From: Streptococcus oralis
GTDB taxonomy: Bacteria; Bacillota; Bacilli; Lactobacillales; Streptococcaceae
Direction: 5' to 3'
NCBI RefSeq assembly: GCF_016028255.1
Contig: NZ_CP065707.1
Coordinates: 310,001-374,000, forward strand
DNA: 64,000 bases
Of the stretch, positions 1-7,562 are shown in pieces. How positions within the stretch are numbered: the first letter of the stretch is position 1; each line of letters begins with the position of its first letter. The notes beneath the pieces are model-generated. The model did not search any database and had not been told where the DNA came from. It saw only the letters and a list, made by a program, of their open reading frames with translations. A program made the translations under genes and the position numbers.

Positions 1-1307
1 ATTTCAGATTTCACACTGTCAGTGTTAAAGATGAATCCAAGCGCTGGAGATTCTTTAGCTTCTGCCAATTGTTTCTTAGAATCTTCGATTTGTTGGTCTG
101 TAACGTTTTCGTTGATGTAAAGGATCCAGTTGTTACCAGTGTTCCAACCTGACATGTGAGTGTTTCCTTTGTAAGCATCAAGGACGCGGACACGGTTTTC
201 TTTACCTTCAACTTTTTCCCAGTTCTTGCCTTCTGGACCGTAAACAAGACCGTTCAAGAGTTCTGGGTTAGTGTTCAAGAGGTTCAACACTTCCATTGAT
301 TTTTCTTTGTTCTTAGAGTTGTTTGAGATGACAAAGTTAGCAACTTGTGTTGTTTGGTTTTTCTTGATGAAGTTAGTGATTGGTTTGATTTGGATATCTT
401 TATTAGCAACACGTGAAAGCAAGCTGTTACCGTAGTCAGCTGGTCCTACTGTTTCTTCACGAACGAACCAAGTATCTTGTTGAAGGTCAAATGAAGTGTC
501 GCTTGTTGCTACGTCTTTTGGAATGTATCCTGCTTCATAGAATTTGTGAAGAGTCTTCAAGTGTTCTTTGAAACGAGGTACTTCGTAACGGTTTACGATC
601 TTAGTAGTATCTCCTTCAAGGTCGATAACGAATGGAAGTCCGTTTGGCACTGGGTAGTCAAAGTTATCAGATGGAATAAAGTTCTTCGTAACCGCAAATG
701 GTACTACGTCTGGAGCTTTTTCTTTGATTTGTTTCAAGACTGGTTCAAGTGTTTCGTATGAAGTGACACCTGAAATGTCAATGCCATATTTGGCAAGAAG
801 AGCGCCGTTGAAGGCAAAGTTTTGAGATGATGCAACGTTGGCTGCAACTGGAACAGCGTAAATCTTACCGTTTACAGTGTTCCCTTTGATGTAAGCTGGG
901 TCAAGTGCTTTGTAAAGCTCTGCTCCTTCTTTCTTGTACAATTCTGTCAAGTCCGCATAAGCACCTTTTTGAGCATTTACAACATAGTTATCTGCAAAGG
1001 CGATATCATAGTTTTCACCTGATGATGTGATAACTGACATTTTCTTACCGTAGTCACCCCATCCAAGGTATTGGATATCCAATTTAGCACCAACTTTTTC
1101 TTCGATGATTTTGTTTGCATTTTCTAGTAATTCATCCAAGTTGTCTGGTTTGTCACCGATTTGGTACATTTTAAGAACAGGTTTATCACCTGAAGCTGAG
1201 TCAGCAGCTTTTTTGTTGTTACCTGAAAGGTTTCCACAAGCGGCAAGGCTTGCAGCCAAAGCGACTACGCTAGCAGATGCAAAAGCATATTTTTTCCAGT
1301 TTTTCAT
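1..1307 (-). CDS. ngtS: N-glycan-type ABC transporter substrate-binding lipoprotein (3' end outside window)
   Basis: The reading frame begins at ATG 1307, preceded by an AAGGAG ribosome site, and runs off the left edge after 435 codons. The N-terminus has a lysine-containing signal peptide and a lipobox ending in Cys24 (LAAC), so the mature protein is membrane-anchored outside the cell. The body is a family 1 extracellular sugar-binding protein; the C-terminal part looks like the DUF3502-type end of large oligosaccharide binders. It closely resembles, from memory, the pneumococcal N-glycan binder NgtS. Two permease genes follow upstream in the same operon, and glycosidases for N-glycans lie next door. 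The exact ligand is inferred, not shown. No ATPase is encoded here; streptococci usually supply the shared ATPase MsmK. Confidence 0.88.
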   Translation of the reverse strand, partial: MKNWKKYAFASASVVALAASLAACGNLSGNNKKAADSASGDKPVLKMYQIGDKPDNLDELLENANKIIEEKVGAKLDIQYLGWGDYGKKMSVITSSGENYDIAFADNYVVNAQKGAYADLTELYKKEGAELYKALDPAYIKGNTVNGKIYAVPVAANVASSQNFAFNGALLAKYGIDISGVTSYETLEPVLKQIKEKAPDVVPFAVTKNFIPSDNFDYPVPNGLPFVIDLEGDTTKIVNRYEVPRFKEHLKTLHKFYEAGYIPKDVATSDTSFDLQQDTWFVREETVGPADYGNSLLSRVANKDIQIKPITNFIKKNQTTQVANFVISNNSKNKEKSMEVLNLLNTNPELLNGLVYGPEGKNWEKVEGKENRVRVLDAYKGNTHMSGWNTGNNWILYINENVTDQQIEDSKKQLAEAKESPALGFIFNTDSVKSE

Positions 1308-1415
1308 GATAAAAACTCCTTTTTTTATTTTTAAACTTATAAACGATTTAATGATTTGTAACTTCAGTCACTAAGATGAAGTTGGGAAGGGAGAAACGGT
1401 GTTTCTCAGCAAGTG

Positions 1416-2339
1416 CTACTCTTTCACACCACCGATGGTCAAACCTTTTACAAAGTAGCGTTGGAAGAATGGATACAGAATCGCGATTGGAAGGGTTGCA
1501 ACAACAACCATGGCCATACGACCTGTTTCTTTCGGTAGAGCAACTCCCAGTTGGCCAGATAGGCCGACTGCTTTTGCAATGTAGTCCATATTTTGCTGGA
1601 TTTGCATGAGCAAATACTGCAATGGATACAAGTTGTCACTCTTGATATAAAGAAGGGCGTTGAACCAGTCGTTCCAGAAACCAAGAGCTGTCAAAAGCGT
1701 GATGGTTGCGATACCTGGAAGTGACAATGGCAAACAAATCTGGAAGAAGATCCGAGCTTCACTGGCACCATCGATACGAGCGGATTCTAGAATGGCTTCT
1801 GGAATGGTCTTCTTGAAGAAGGAACGCATCAAGATGATGTTGAATGGTGAGAGAAGCATTGGAACAATCAAGGCCCAAACCGTATCACCAAGTTGGAGCA
1901 AACGAGTCACCACGATATAGCCTGGTACCAAACCAGCATTGAACAACATACTAAGAAGGGCAAAGATTGTGAAGAATCTGCGGTACTTAAAGGTTGTCCG
2001 TGAGATGGCGTAGGCATAAGTGGTTGTAATGAAGACATTGGTCACTGTCCCGACTACTGTCACAAAGACTGAGATAAAGAGCGCTTGGAGGATCTTATCT
2101 TTAAACTGAGCCAAGAACTCAAAACCATCTAATCCAAACTGTGATGGGAAAAAGCTATATCCATACTGGAGGATGCTCTTTTCATCTGTCACCGAAATGA
2201 TGATAACGAAGATAAAGGGCAAGATACAAGAAAGAGCAATCAAACCAGAGATAATACTAAAGAAGATATCTGCTTTCTTACTGAAGGAGTGAATGCCGAC
2301 ATTATCGATTTTTTCTTTTTTAATTTTCTTTTCTGCCAT
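1416..2339 (-). CDS. Oligosaccharide ABC transporter permease (YtcP/MalG type)
   Basis: Encodes a 307-residue integral membrane permease of the binding-protein-dependent sugar importer class. I place the start at ATG 2339 because a GGAGGAG site sits just upstream; an earlier in-frame ATG at 2390 would overlap the preceding gene and lacks a site. About six membrane segments are visible, and the cytoplasmic EAA-type loop is present (ARIDGASE followed by a conserved proline region), which docks the ATPase. It lies 13 bp downstream of the partner permease and about 110 bp before the binding-protein gene, so the three form one unit. The pair should form the heterodimeric channel for the sugar delivered by the lipoprotein. 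Confidence 0.9.
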   Translation of the reverse strand: MAEKKIKKEKIDNVGIHSFSKKADIFFSIISGLIALSCILPFIFVIIISVTDEKSILQYGYSFFPSQFGLDGFEFLAQFKDKILQALFISVFVTVVGTVTNVFITTTYAYAISRTTFKYRRFFTIFALLSMLFNAGLVPGYIVVTRLLQLGDTVWALIVPMLLSPFNIILMRSFFKKTIPEAILESARIDGASEARIFFQICLPLSLPGIATITLLTALGFWNDWFNALLYIKSDNLYPLQYLLMQIQQNMDYIAKAVGLSGQLGVALPKETGRMAMVVVATLPIAILYPFFQRYFVKGLTIGGVKE

Positions 2340-2352
2340 ATTCTCCTCCTTT

Positions 2353-3282
2353 CTAGAACAAAGCTGAGTTTGGATCGACTCGTCTTGCAAGCAAGTTTGA
2401 TAGGATAACCAGAATCAAACCGACAACGGATTGGTAAAGACCGGCTGCTGAAGCCATACCGATATCTGCTGTCTGAGTCAAACCATTAAAGACATATACG
2501 TCCAAAACATTGGTTACATTGTAAAGCTGACCCGCATTGTGTGGGATTTGATAGAAGAGACCAAAGTCTGCACGGAAGATATTTCCGACTGCAAGGATGG
2601 TCAAGACTGTTACAAGCGGAGTCAACTGAGGAATGGTTACGTTGCGAATACGTTGCCACTTGCTAGCCCCGTCCACTGTTGCTGCTTCGTAGTAGGTTGG
2701 GTCAATTCCCATGATTGTCGCATAGTACATGACACTGCTATATCCAAAGCCTTTCCAAATACCTAGGAAAAGGAGAAGGTATGGCCAAATGCCTAAGTCA
2801 GCGTAGAAGTTGACTTCCTTCATGCCAATGGATGTTAGGAAATGGTTGAAAACCCCTTTGTCAATGTTTAGGAAGGCATCTGTAAAGAAACTGATGATAA
2901 CCCATGACAGGAAGTAAGGGAACAACATAGATGTTTGGAAGATTTTAACCATTCTCTTAGAGCGAAGTTCGCTGAGGATGATGGCAATCCCTACTGATAC
3001 AATCAAACCGATAAAGATAAAGCCGAGATTGTAAAGAACGGTATTTCGAGTGATGATAAAGGCATCTTTTGAACTAAACAAGAATCTGAAATTATCTAAC
3101 CCGACCCATTTGCTATTCACAATACTATCTATGAATCCATTACTGGTCATGTGGTAGTCTTTAAAGGCGACCACATTCCCAAATACTGGAATGTAAAAGA
3201 ATAGAATCAGCCAGAGAGCCCCTGGTAAAACCATCAAGAGAAAGATCCAGTTATCTCTCAAGGTCTTTGAAAACTTTTTCAT
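2353..3282 (-). CDS. Oligosaccharide ABC transporter permease (LplB/UgpA type), first gene of importer operon
   Basis: A 309-residue permease with a short charged N-terminus, six hydrophobic segments and an EAA-type loop (TVDGASKWQR). The start at 3282 has a GGGAGGAAA site upstream. It is the first gene of the importer operon; a promoter and a cre site lie 50-100 bp upstream. LplB/UgpA-type permeases pair with YtcP-type permeases for complex oligosaccharides, which fits the neighbouring N-glycan glycosidases. It is likely the orthologue of one of the two NgtP permeases of pneumococcus; I do not assign which. Confidence 0.9.
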   Translation of the reverse strand: MKKFSKTLRDNWIFLLMVLPGALWLILFFYIPVFGNVVAFKDYHMTSNGFIDSIVNSKWVGLDNFRFLFSSKDAFIITRNTVLYNLGFIFIGLIVSVGIAIILSELRSKRMVKIFQTSMLFPYFLSWVIISFFTDAFLNIDKGVFNHFLTSIGMKEVNFYADLGIWPYLLLFLGIWKGFGYSSVMYYATIMGIDPTYYEAATVDGASKWQRIRNVTIPQLTPLVTVLTILAVGNIFRADFGLFYQIPHNAGQLYNVTNVLDVYVFNGLTQTADIGMASAAGLYQSVVGLILVILSNLLARRVDPNSALF

Positions 3283-3332
3283 AATTTCCTCCCTTTTTAT
3301 TCCTAAAAACTGATTTCATCGAATTTTTAGGT

Positions 3333-3348
3333 TTGATAACGATTACAT
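3333..3348 (-). promoter_or_regulatory. CcpA cre site upstream of glycan importer
   Basis: TTGATAACGATTACAT fits the cre consensus WTGNNANCGNNNNCAW at every fixed position. It starts 4 bp downstream of the -10 element at 3353-3358, over the likely transcription start, a position typical of carbon catabolite repression. Confidence 0.75.
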
Positions 3349-3352
3349 TATT

Positions 3353-3382
3353 AGTATACTCCTAATTGATGGCTAGGTTAAA
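3353..3382 (-). promoter_or_regulatory. Sigma-A promoter of glycan importer operon
   Basis: On the minus strand TTTAAC (3382-3377) and TATACT (3358-3353) are separated by 18 bp. It reads towards the LplB-type permease gene at 3282. Confidence 0.55.
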
Positions 3383-3395
3383 CTACTAATTATAG

Positions 3396-3434
3396 AAAAA
3401 ACTCCACAAATTATTTTATGTGGAGAAGTTTTTT
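3396..3434 (-). terminator. Intrinsic terminator after DUF4767-like lipoprotein gene
   Basis: CTCCACA and TGTGGAG form a stem with a 10-base AT loop, flanked by A and T runs on both sides, so it could work in both directions. It lies about 60 bp after the stop codon at 3492. Confidence 0.7.
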
Positions 3435-3491
3435 ATAAGAAATAGGTTTCACGAGAAACACTCTGCATACGATAAATGTATTTCCTCTTTA

Positions 3492-4607
3492 CTAATTGAA
3501 AACTTGTTCCAATATTGGGTGATGAAACTCGACAAAATGAACCTGAGCACTTATGATAGCCCCTGATTCATTCTTCTCAATCTCTGGTCTTCCTTCTGTA
3601 TGTAAAAGAGCAGGATTACCATCCTTGTAGCCAAAGAGAATCACCTCTGTCTCTGCTTCATTCACATAGCAAGCTCGGATTTCAAACCGCCCAGAACCTG
3701 AACCTGCAATATACCCATACCATTTAAAAGTATAATTCACCCCATCTACTTGTCCAAATTGCATTATCTGGTCTGGCACTGCTAGTCCATAGTAGTGACC
3801 ATATGTTGCTAAGTTAGTTGACTTAAATCTTTCACCTTTACTATCCGAGTAGGATTCCATGGCTGTTTTTATCTTGTCTATTAAAGAACTATTATCTGTA
3901 TCTGGCTCGCTCTCTGTAGTTACACTTGTTTTTAATAGAAATTCCTTAAAACGTTGCGCTAAATCTGTGTTTTCAGTCTCTTCAAAATTTGCAGTAGGGA
4001 TAGTTTCCAGTGTCTTATCGGCATGCAAGACCTGTGCTTGCCCATCCTTCAGTGTAAATAGGTAGAAATGTTTGTCCTGATTGTCATAGTAGGCAGCCAA
4101 AACCAAGTAATCATAGGCATTGTCACTCGATACTCCAAAAACATTCCATTTGACACTTTTCTGAGAGACTGTTGTAGTTTCTAATTTTTTGATTAGTTCA
4201 TTTTTTTCATCAAAGTTTGCATGCTCTAGTCTATGATAGGACTGCCCCATAGAAGAAGCCCAGCTTGCAAACTCTTCCTCCCACTTTTCAGTATTGTATT
4301 GAATTAGCTTCTGAAAATCCGAGTAGTTCTTTATAATCAAGGCTTGATCAGCCGGATTAGATAACTCAAGTTCTTCCATGGCTGCAAGAGTAGCAGCCAT
4401 AGGTGATTGGACGGTTGTATCCTTATGATCTTTTTCATGCGAAAAAGCCTTTTGATAGGAATCTGCTAAATAGTGAAAATAGTTGGTTGTTTCCTTGGTT
4501 TGTTGTTCCCTTGGTATTGACGGACTCGTTACGCCATCCTCTGTCGCTCTGTGGCAGGCAGATAAGACTAGCATACTAGCACCTAGGACCAGTAGTAACT
4601 TTTTCAT
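3492..4607 (-). CDS. Lipoprotein with DUF4767-like C-terminal domain
   Basis: I start the gene at ATG 4607, not at 4613, because the GGAGG site is 7 bases from the former and only 1 base from the latter. The 371-residue product begins with a classical lipoprotein signal (LVLSAC). The region after the Cys is Ser/Thr/Glu rich. The last 130 residues, with aromatic and glycine-rich beta-type segments (FKWYGYIAGSGSG), resemble DUF4767, a domain found in lipoproteins of lactic acid bacteria with unknown role. It has its own promoter and terminator and is not co-transcribed with the glycan genes, although it lies between the importer and GH20. I see no catalytic motif and assign no function. Confidence 0.8.
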   Translation of the reverse strand: MKKLLLVLGASMLVLSACHRATEDGVTSPSIPREQQTKETTNYFHYLADSYQKAFSHEKDHKDTTVQSPMAATLAAMEELELSNPADQALIIKNYSDFQKLIQYNTEKWEEEFASWASSMGQSYHRLEHANFDEKNELIKKLETTTVSQKSVKWNVFGVSSDNAYDYLVLAAYYDNQDKHFYLFTLKDGQAQVLHADKTLETIPTANFEETENTDLAQRFKEFLLKTSVTTESEPDTDNSSLIDKIKTAMESYSDSKGERFKSTNLATYGHYYGLAVPDQIMQFGQVDGVNYTFKWYGYIAGSGSGRFEIRACYVNEAETEVILFGYKDGNPALLHTEGRPEIEKNESGAIISAQVHFVEFHHPILEQVFN

Positions 4608-4638
4608 GGTCATACCTCCAAACCATCCTTATTCTTTC

Positions 4639-4667
4639 ATTATACTCCTTCCCTATCTCCAAATCAA
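4639..4667 (-). promoter_or_regulatory. Sigma-A promoter of DUF4767-like lipoprotein gene
   Basis: TTGATT (4667-4662) and a perfect TATAAT (4644-4639) are 17 bp apart on the minus strand. The -35 region lies beside the terminator of the upstream GH20 gene. Confidence 0.8.
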
Positions 4668-4703
4668 AAAACATCTCCATGTGTTTAAAAGGAGATGTTT
4701 AAC
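4665..4703 (-). terminator. Intrinsic terminator after GH20 gene
   Basis: AAACATCTCC and GGAGATGTTT form a perfect 10-bp stem. On the minus strand it is followed by further T residues. It closes the GH38-ROK-GH20 transcription unit. Confidence 0.85.
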
Positions 4704-4719
4704 TGTTTGTGATAAATGC

Positions 4720-6600
4720 CTATGTCGTATAAATCGTCGAAGCTGTCGCAATGGTATGCCACTGATTGGCTGTAGTTGCTGCGAAATCCTTGTCTGCATA
4801 GAAGTCAGTAAATGGTAGAATTTCAACTTCTAGCTCGTCGATGTGGTCAATCTGATTAGACAGATAAGCCTCTATACGGCTTTCTGCTCGTTTGATACGT
4901 TGCAAAAGTCCGCCCATACGGATATCGACTGTATCCAAGCCAAAGACCTTATTTTCTTTCAACCATTGACGGCTAAAGAGGGCATGGAATTGTTCAATCT
5001 CGCTTCTGAGTTTTGGTAATTCTTGTCTGGCGATTTCTTGTAGACTTTCTTTATCGTTTGTTTGGTAGGCCTGACGAATGCGTCGTCCCACATCCACTTT
5101 AGAACTTAAAATAGCATTCAACTGGGCCTGAGTTTCAAATAGATAAGAGTAGGCACTAGCTTTTTCTTTGATTTCAGCAAGGGTCTCCGCAGCATGCGCA
5201 AAGTGGGGCTTGTCCTGTTCAGGTGTCATGTGCTGGTCAAGAATCGGGCAAAGAACATCCTGATAAAAGACATAGCGGTTGGGATTGATACCACTGAGAT
5301 TGCCTGGCAGGTCTGGCAAGAGGTTAGCTAGGTCAATCTGCATGAAATCCTCAACTGATAGACCTGTATTGGTCTGGAAATGAGTAGACAAACGGTCTAG
5401 ATCATTGCGGTAGCTGAGTTCTGCCCAGATTTGCAAACTTGGTAGGATAGAAAATTGGGCTGTTTCTCCACCATTATCCCCCCAACCCGTCACGATGACC
5501 TCTTTGATGTCATTGGCACGGCAGGCTTTATTGGCCTCCATAGCGATAAGACGGCTGAAATGGTTGTTGGGTGTGAAACCAATCCACTTCCAAGCTCCCC
5601 CTGCAAAGGCGATATCCTGGCTAATCTTGTGGTGGTTGCGGAAGTTGCGATTGTATTTTTCCTCGCTATCCTGATAATAGTCCCAGTAAACCAAGGTTAC
5701 ACGGTCTTTGAGACGGTCTAGGTAGACGCGAGTTTCTTCTGGAATTTCCACATCCCGGTCGTACTGGCCATCTTCTGACATGAGTTTGAAGAACATATCG
5801 CTCCACATCTGACAGTGGAAGCCATACTTGTCTGCAATGTCCAGCACGCGCTCCAAGTGTTGGCACATGAGGAGACTACGGTCCACAACTCCGTTTAAGA
5901 TCAGGTAGCGTCCCAAGCCAACCAAGTGGGCTTCATCCATCCCGATATTGACCTTGCGTGTTTGTAGTTTAGATAGAGTGGCAAACATGCCATCAATCAA
6001 ATCATACACCTTTTCCTCGCCGATAAGGAGAATGTCCTCCACATCACGAAGTTCTTGCACTTCTTTGACACCCCATTTAACGAAGGCTGACAAGTGGGCC
6101 AAGGTCTGGATGCAAGGCACAAAGGTCATGTCAAACTGCTGGGCGTAGGCTTCTATTTCCTGCAACTCCTCAGCCGAGTAGGCACCACGGAAATAACCAA
6201 AGTAAGGTTGTCCCTCAATCTGATAAGTATCTTCCATGTAAAGCTCAAAGGTTGAATAACCCATTAGAGCCAAGACCTCAATCATCTGTTTGGCAGAAGC
6301 CACATTTAGCACTGCATTTCGCGAACAGTCTGCCATGTAGGCCAACTCTTCATAAGCCGCCTGCTCCTCAATCCCTACTTTATCACCTTCTACTAGAGCT
6401 GTTGCTAACAAAGACAAGGCGCGGTAAAGTTGATAGGGTTTGCGATAGGTTAGTTGATAATGTCCATCCTCACCCTTGATAGAGATAGAGGCCTGGTCAG
6501 ACTGAGCGACTGCAACTTCCACATCTGGTAAAGAGATATGCTTTGTCAGCAAGTCAATTGCCTGAGTTTGTTTGGGACTAAGTCCTGTAAAAATTACCAT
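4720..6600 (-). CDS. Family 20 glycoside hydrolase, exo-beta-hexosaminidase (GH20C-like)
   Basis: A 626-residue protein without signal peptide, so intracellular. It has an N-terminal GH20b-like domain (roughly 1-80) and a TIM-barrel catalytic part. The GH20 acid pair is Asp222-Glu223 in GMDEAH, the site of substrate-assisted hydrolysis of terminal GlcNAc or GalNAc. Length and layout match the pneumococcal intracellular enzyme GH20C. The ATG at 6600 overlaps the end of the ROK gene by 7 bases and uses a GGAGG inside that gene, indicating translational coupling. Its job would be to remove beta-linked HexNAc from imported glycan fragments before the ROK kinase phosphorylates the sugar. The substrate range is inferred from the family. 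Confidence 0.9.
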   Translation of the reverse strand: MVIFTGLSPKQTQAIDLLTKHISLPDVEVAVAQSDQASISIKGEDGHYQLTYRKPYQLYRALSLLATALVEGDKVGIEEQAAYEELAYMADCSRNAVLNVASAKQMIEVLALMGYSTFELYMEDTYQIEGQPYFGYFRGAYSAEELQEIEAYAQQFDMTFVPCIQTLAHLSAFVKWGVKEVQELRDVEDILLIGEEKVYDLIDGMFATLSKLQTRKVNIGMDEAHLVGLGRYLILNGVVDRSLLMCQHLERVLDIADKYGFHCQMWSDMFFKLMSEDGQYDRDVEIPEETRVYLDRLKDRVTLVYWDYYQDSEEKYNRNFRNHHKISQDIAFAGGAWKWIGFTPNNHFSRLIAMEANKACRANDIKEVIVTGWGDNGGETAQFSILPSLQIWAELSYRNDLDRLSTHFQTNTGLSVEDFMQIDLANLLPDLPGNLSGINPNRYVFYQDVLCPILDQHMTPEQDKPHFAHAAETLAEIKEKASAYSYLFETQAQLNAILSSKVDVGRRIRQAYQTNDKESLQEIARQELPKLRSEIEQFHALFSRQWLKENKVFGLDTVDIRMGGLLQRIKRAESRIEAYLSNQIDHIDELEVEILPFTDFYADKDFAATTANQWHTIATASTIYTT

Positions 6601-7463
6601 TGATTTTCCTCCTGTAGCCAGTTGACAAGGGCACCGTAGAGATTGGCATCTGCATGATAGGTGCAGGCTTGGATGACAGGTGCGACCGTATATTCTTCAT
6701 AGGTATCGACAAATTCATCGACAGCTTTTTTGACGCCTTGGATAAAATCTGGATTTTGACTGATAGAGCCTCCCAGACTAATAACATCTGGATCAATCAG
6801 ATACTGAATATTGAGCAAGCCTTGCGCCAGATTACGGTTCATGCGCAAAATAGCTTCTTGGCAAAGGGCATTTCCTGTTGCAGCTTCTTGGTAAATCTTG
6901 CGTCCGTCCCAGTCAGTCTGACCAGATTTTTCAATCACGTATCGCACCATATTTCCAGTTGACGCTAGTTGCGACCAGTTGTTGAGCTTTTCTGCAGGCT
7001 CGATAGTTGTCATGTAGCCAAACTCTCCTCCCAAGCCGTGGCGACCTCGGTGAAGCTTGCCATTGATAATCATGGCACCGCCAATTCCTGTCCCAATCAC
7101 GACACAGGCCGCATTTTCAATCTCTGGGTGAGCTAGCAATTCACTAAGCCCAACACAGTTGGCATCATTTTCTAGATGGACAGGTAGCTGATGATGAGCA
7201 AGGGCCTCATACCAAGAAAAGCCATGGATGTAAGGGACGGCACTAATTCCCTCAATCACACCTGTTTCTTGATTGACCGCGCCTGGAACACTCATAGCAA
7301 TGCCGTTATAATCTTGCTCTGACAAGAACTGGTCTAACCATGTCAGTAAAGCCTCCAAGTTTTCTGGCGTTGGAGTACTTGTCTTATCTAGTATTTTTCC
7401 ATCAGGAGTCAGACTGGCAAACTTAATCCCAGTCCCTCCGATATCAATGGTTGCAATGGTCAT
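6594..7463 (-). CDS. ROK-family sugar kinase
   Basis: A 289-residue ROK protein with the N-terminal phosphate loop DIGGTGIKF (7-15), the substrate motif ENDANCVG and the ATP segment [13 protein letters not shown]. There is no N-terminal helix-turn-helix, so it is a kinase and not a ROK repressor. The cysteine-rich zinc motif common in glucokinases and NagK is absent; the corresponding place reads HGLGGEFGY. It overlaps the GH20 gene and sits next to alpha-mannosidases, so mannose, GlcNAc or a similar monosaccharide released from N-glycans is the likely substrate. The start at 7463 follows AAGGA. A terminator-like hairpin lies between it and the upstream GH38 gene. Confidence 0.88.
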   Translation of the reverse strand: MTIATIDIGGTGIKFASLTPDGKILDKTSTPTPENLEALLTWLDQFLSEQDYNGIAMSVPGAVNQETGVIEGISAVPYIHGFSWYEALAHHQLPVHLENDANCVGLSELLAHPEIENAACVVIGTGIGGAMIINGKLHRGRHGLGGEFGYMTTIEPAEKLNNWSQLASTGNMVRYVIEKSGQTDWDGRKIYQEAATGNALCQEAILRMNRNLAQGLLNIQYLIDPDVISLGGSISQNPDFIQGVKKAVDEFVDTYEEYTVAPVIQACTYHADANLYGALVNWLQEENQW

Positions 7464-7476
7464 TGTTCCTTACCAT

Positions 7477-7519
7477 AAAAAGGGGCGAGTCAGTAGTTAG
7501 TCCTTACTCATTCGCCCCT
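7477..7519 (-). terminator. Terminator-like hairpin between GH38 and ROK genes
   Basis: GGGGCGA and TCGCCCC pair across a roughly 24-base loop, followed on the minus strand by TTTTT. It lies inside the 99-bp gap between GH38 and ROK. It could end or attenuate transcription within the glycosidase operon. Confidence 0.6.
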
Positions 7520-7562
7520 CCTTTCTATCTCATAGTATTAGTTATCAAACACTTTAAAACTG

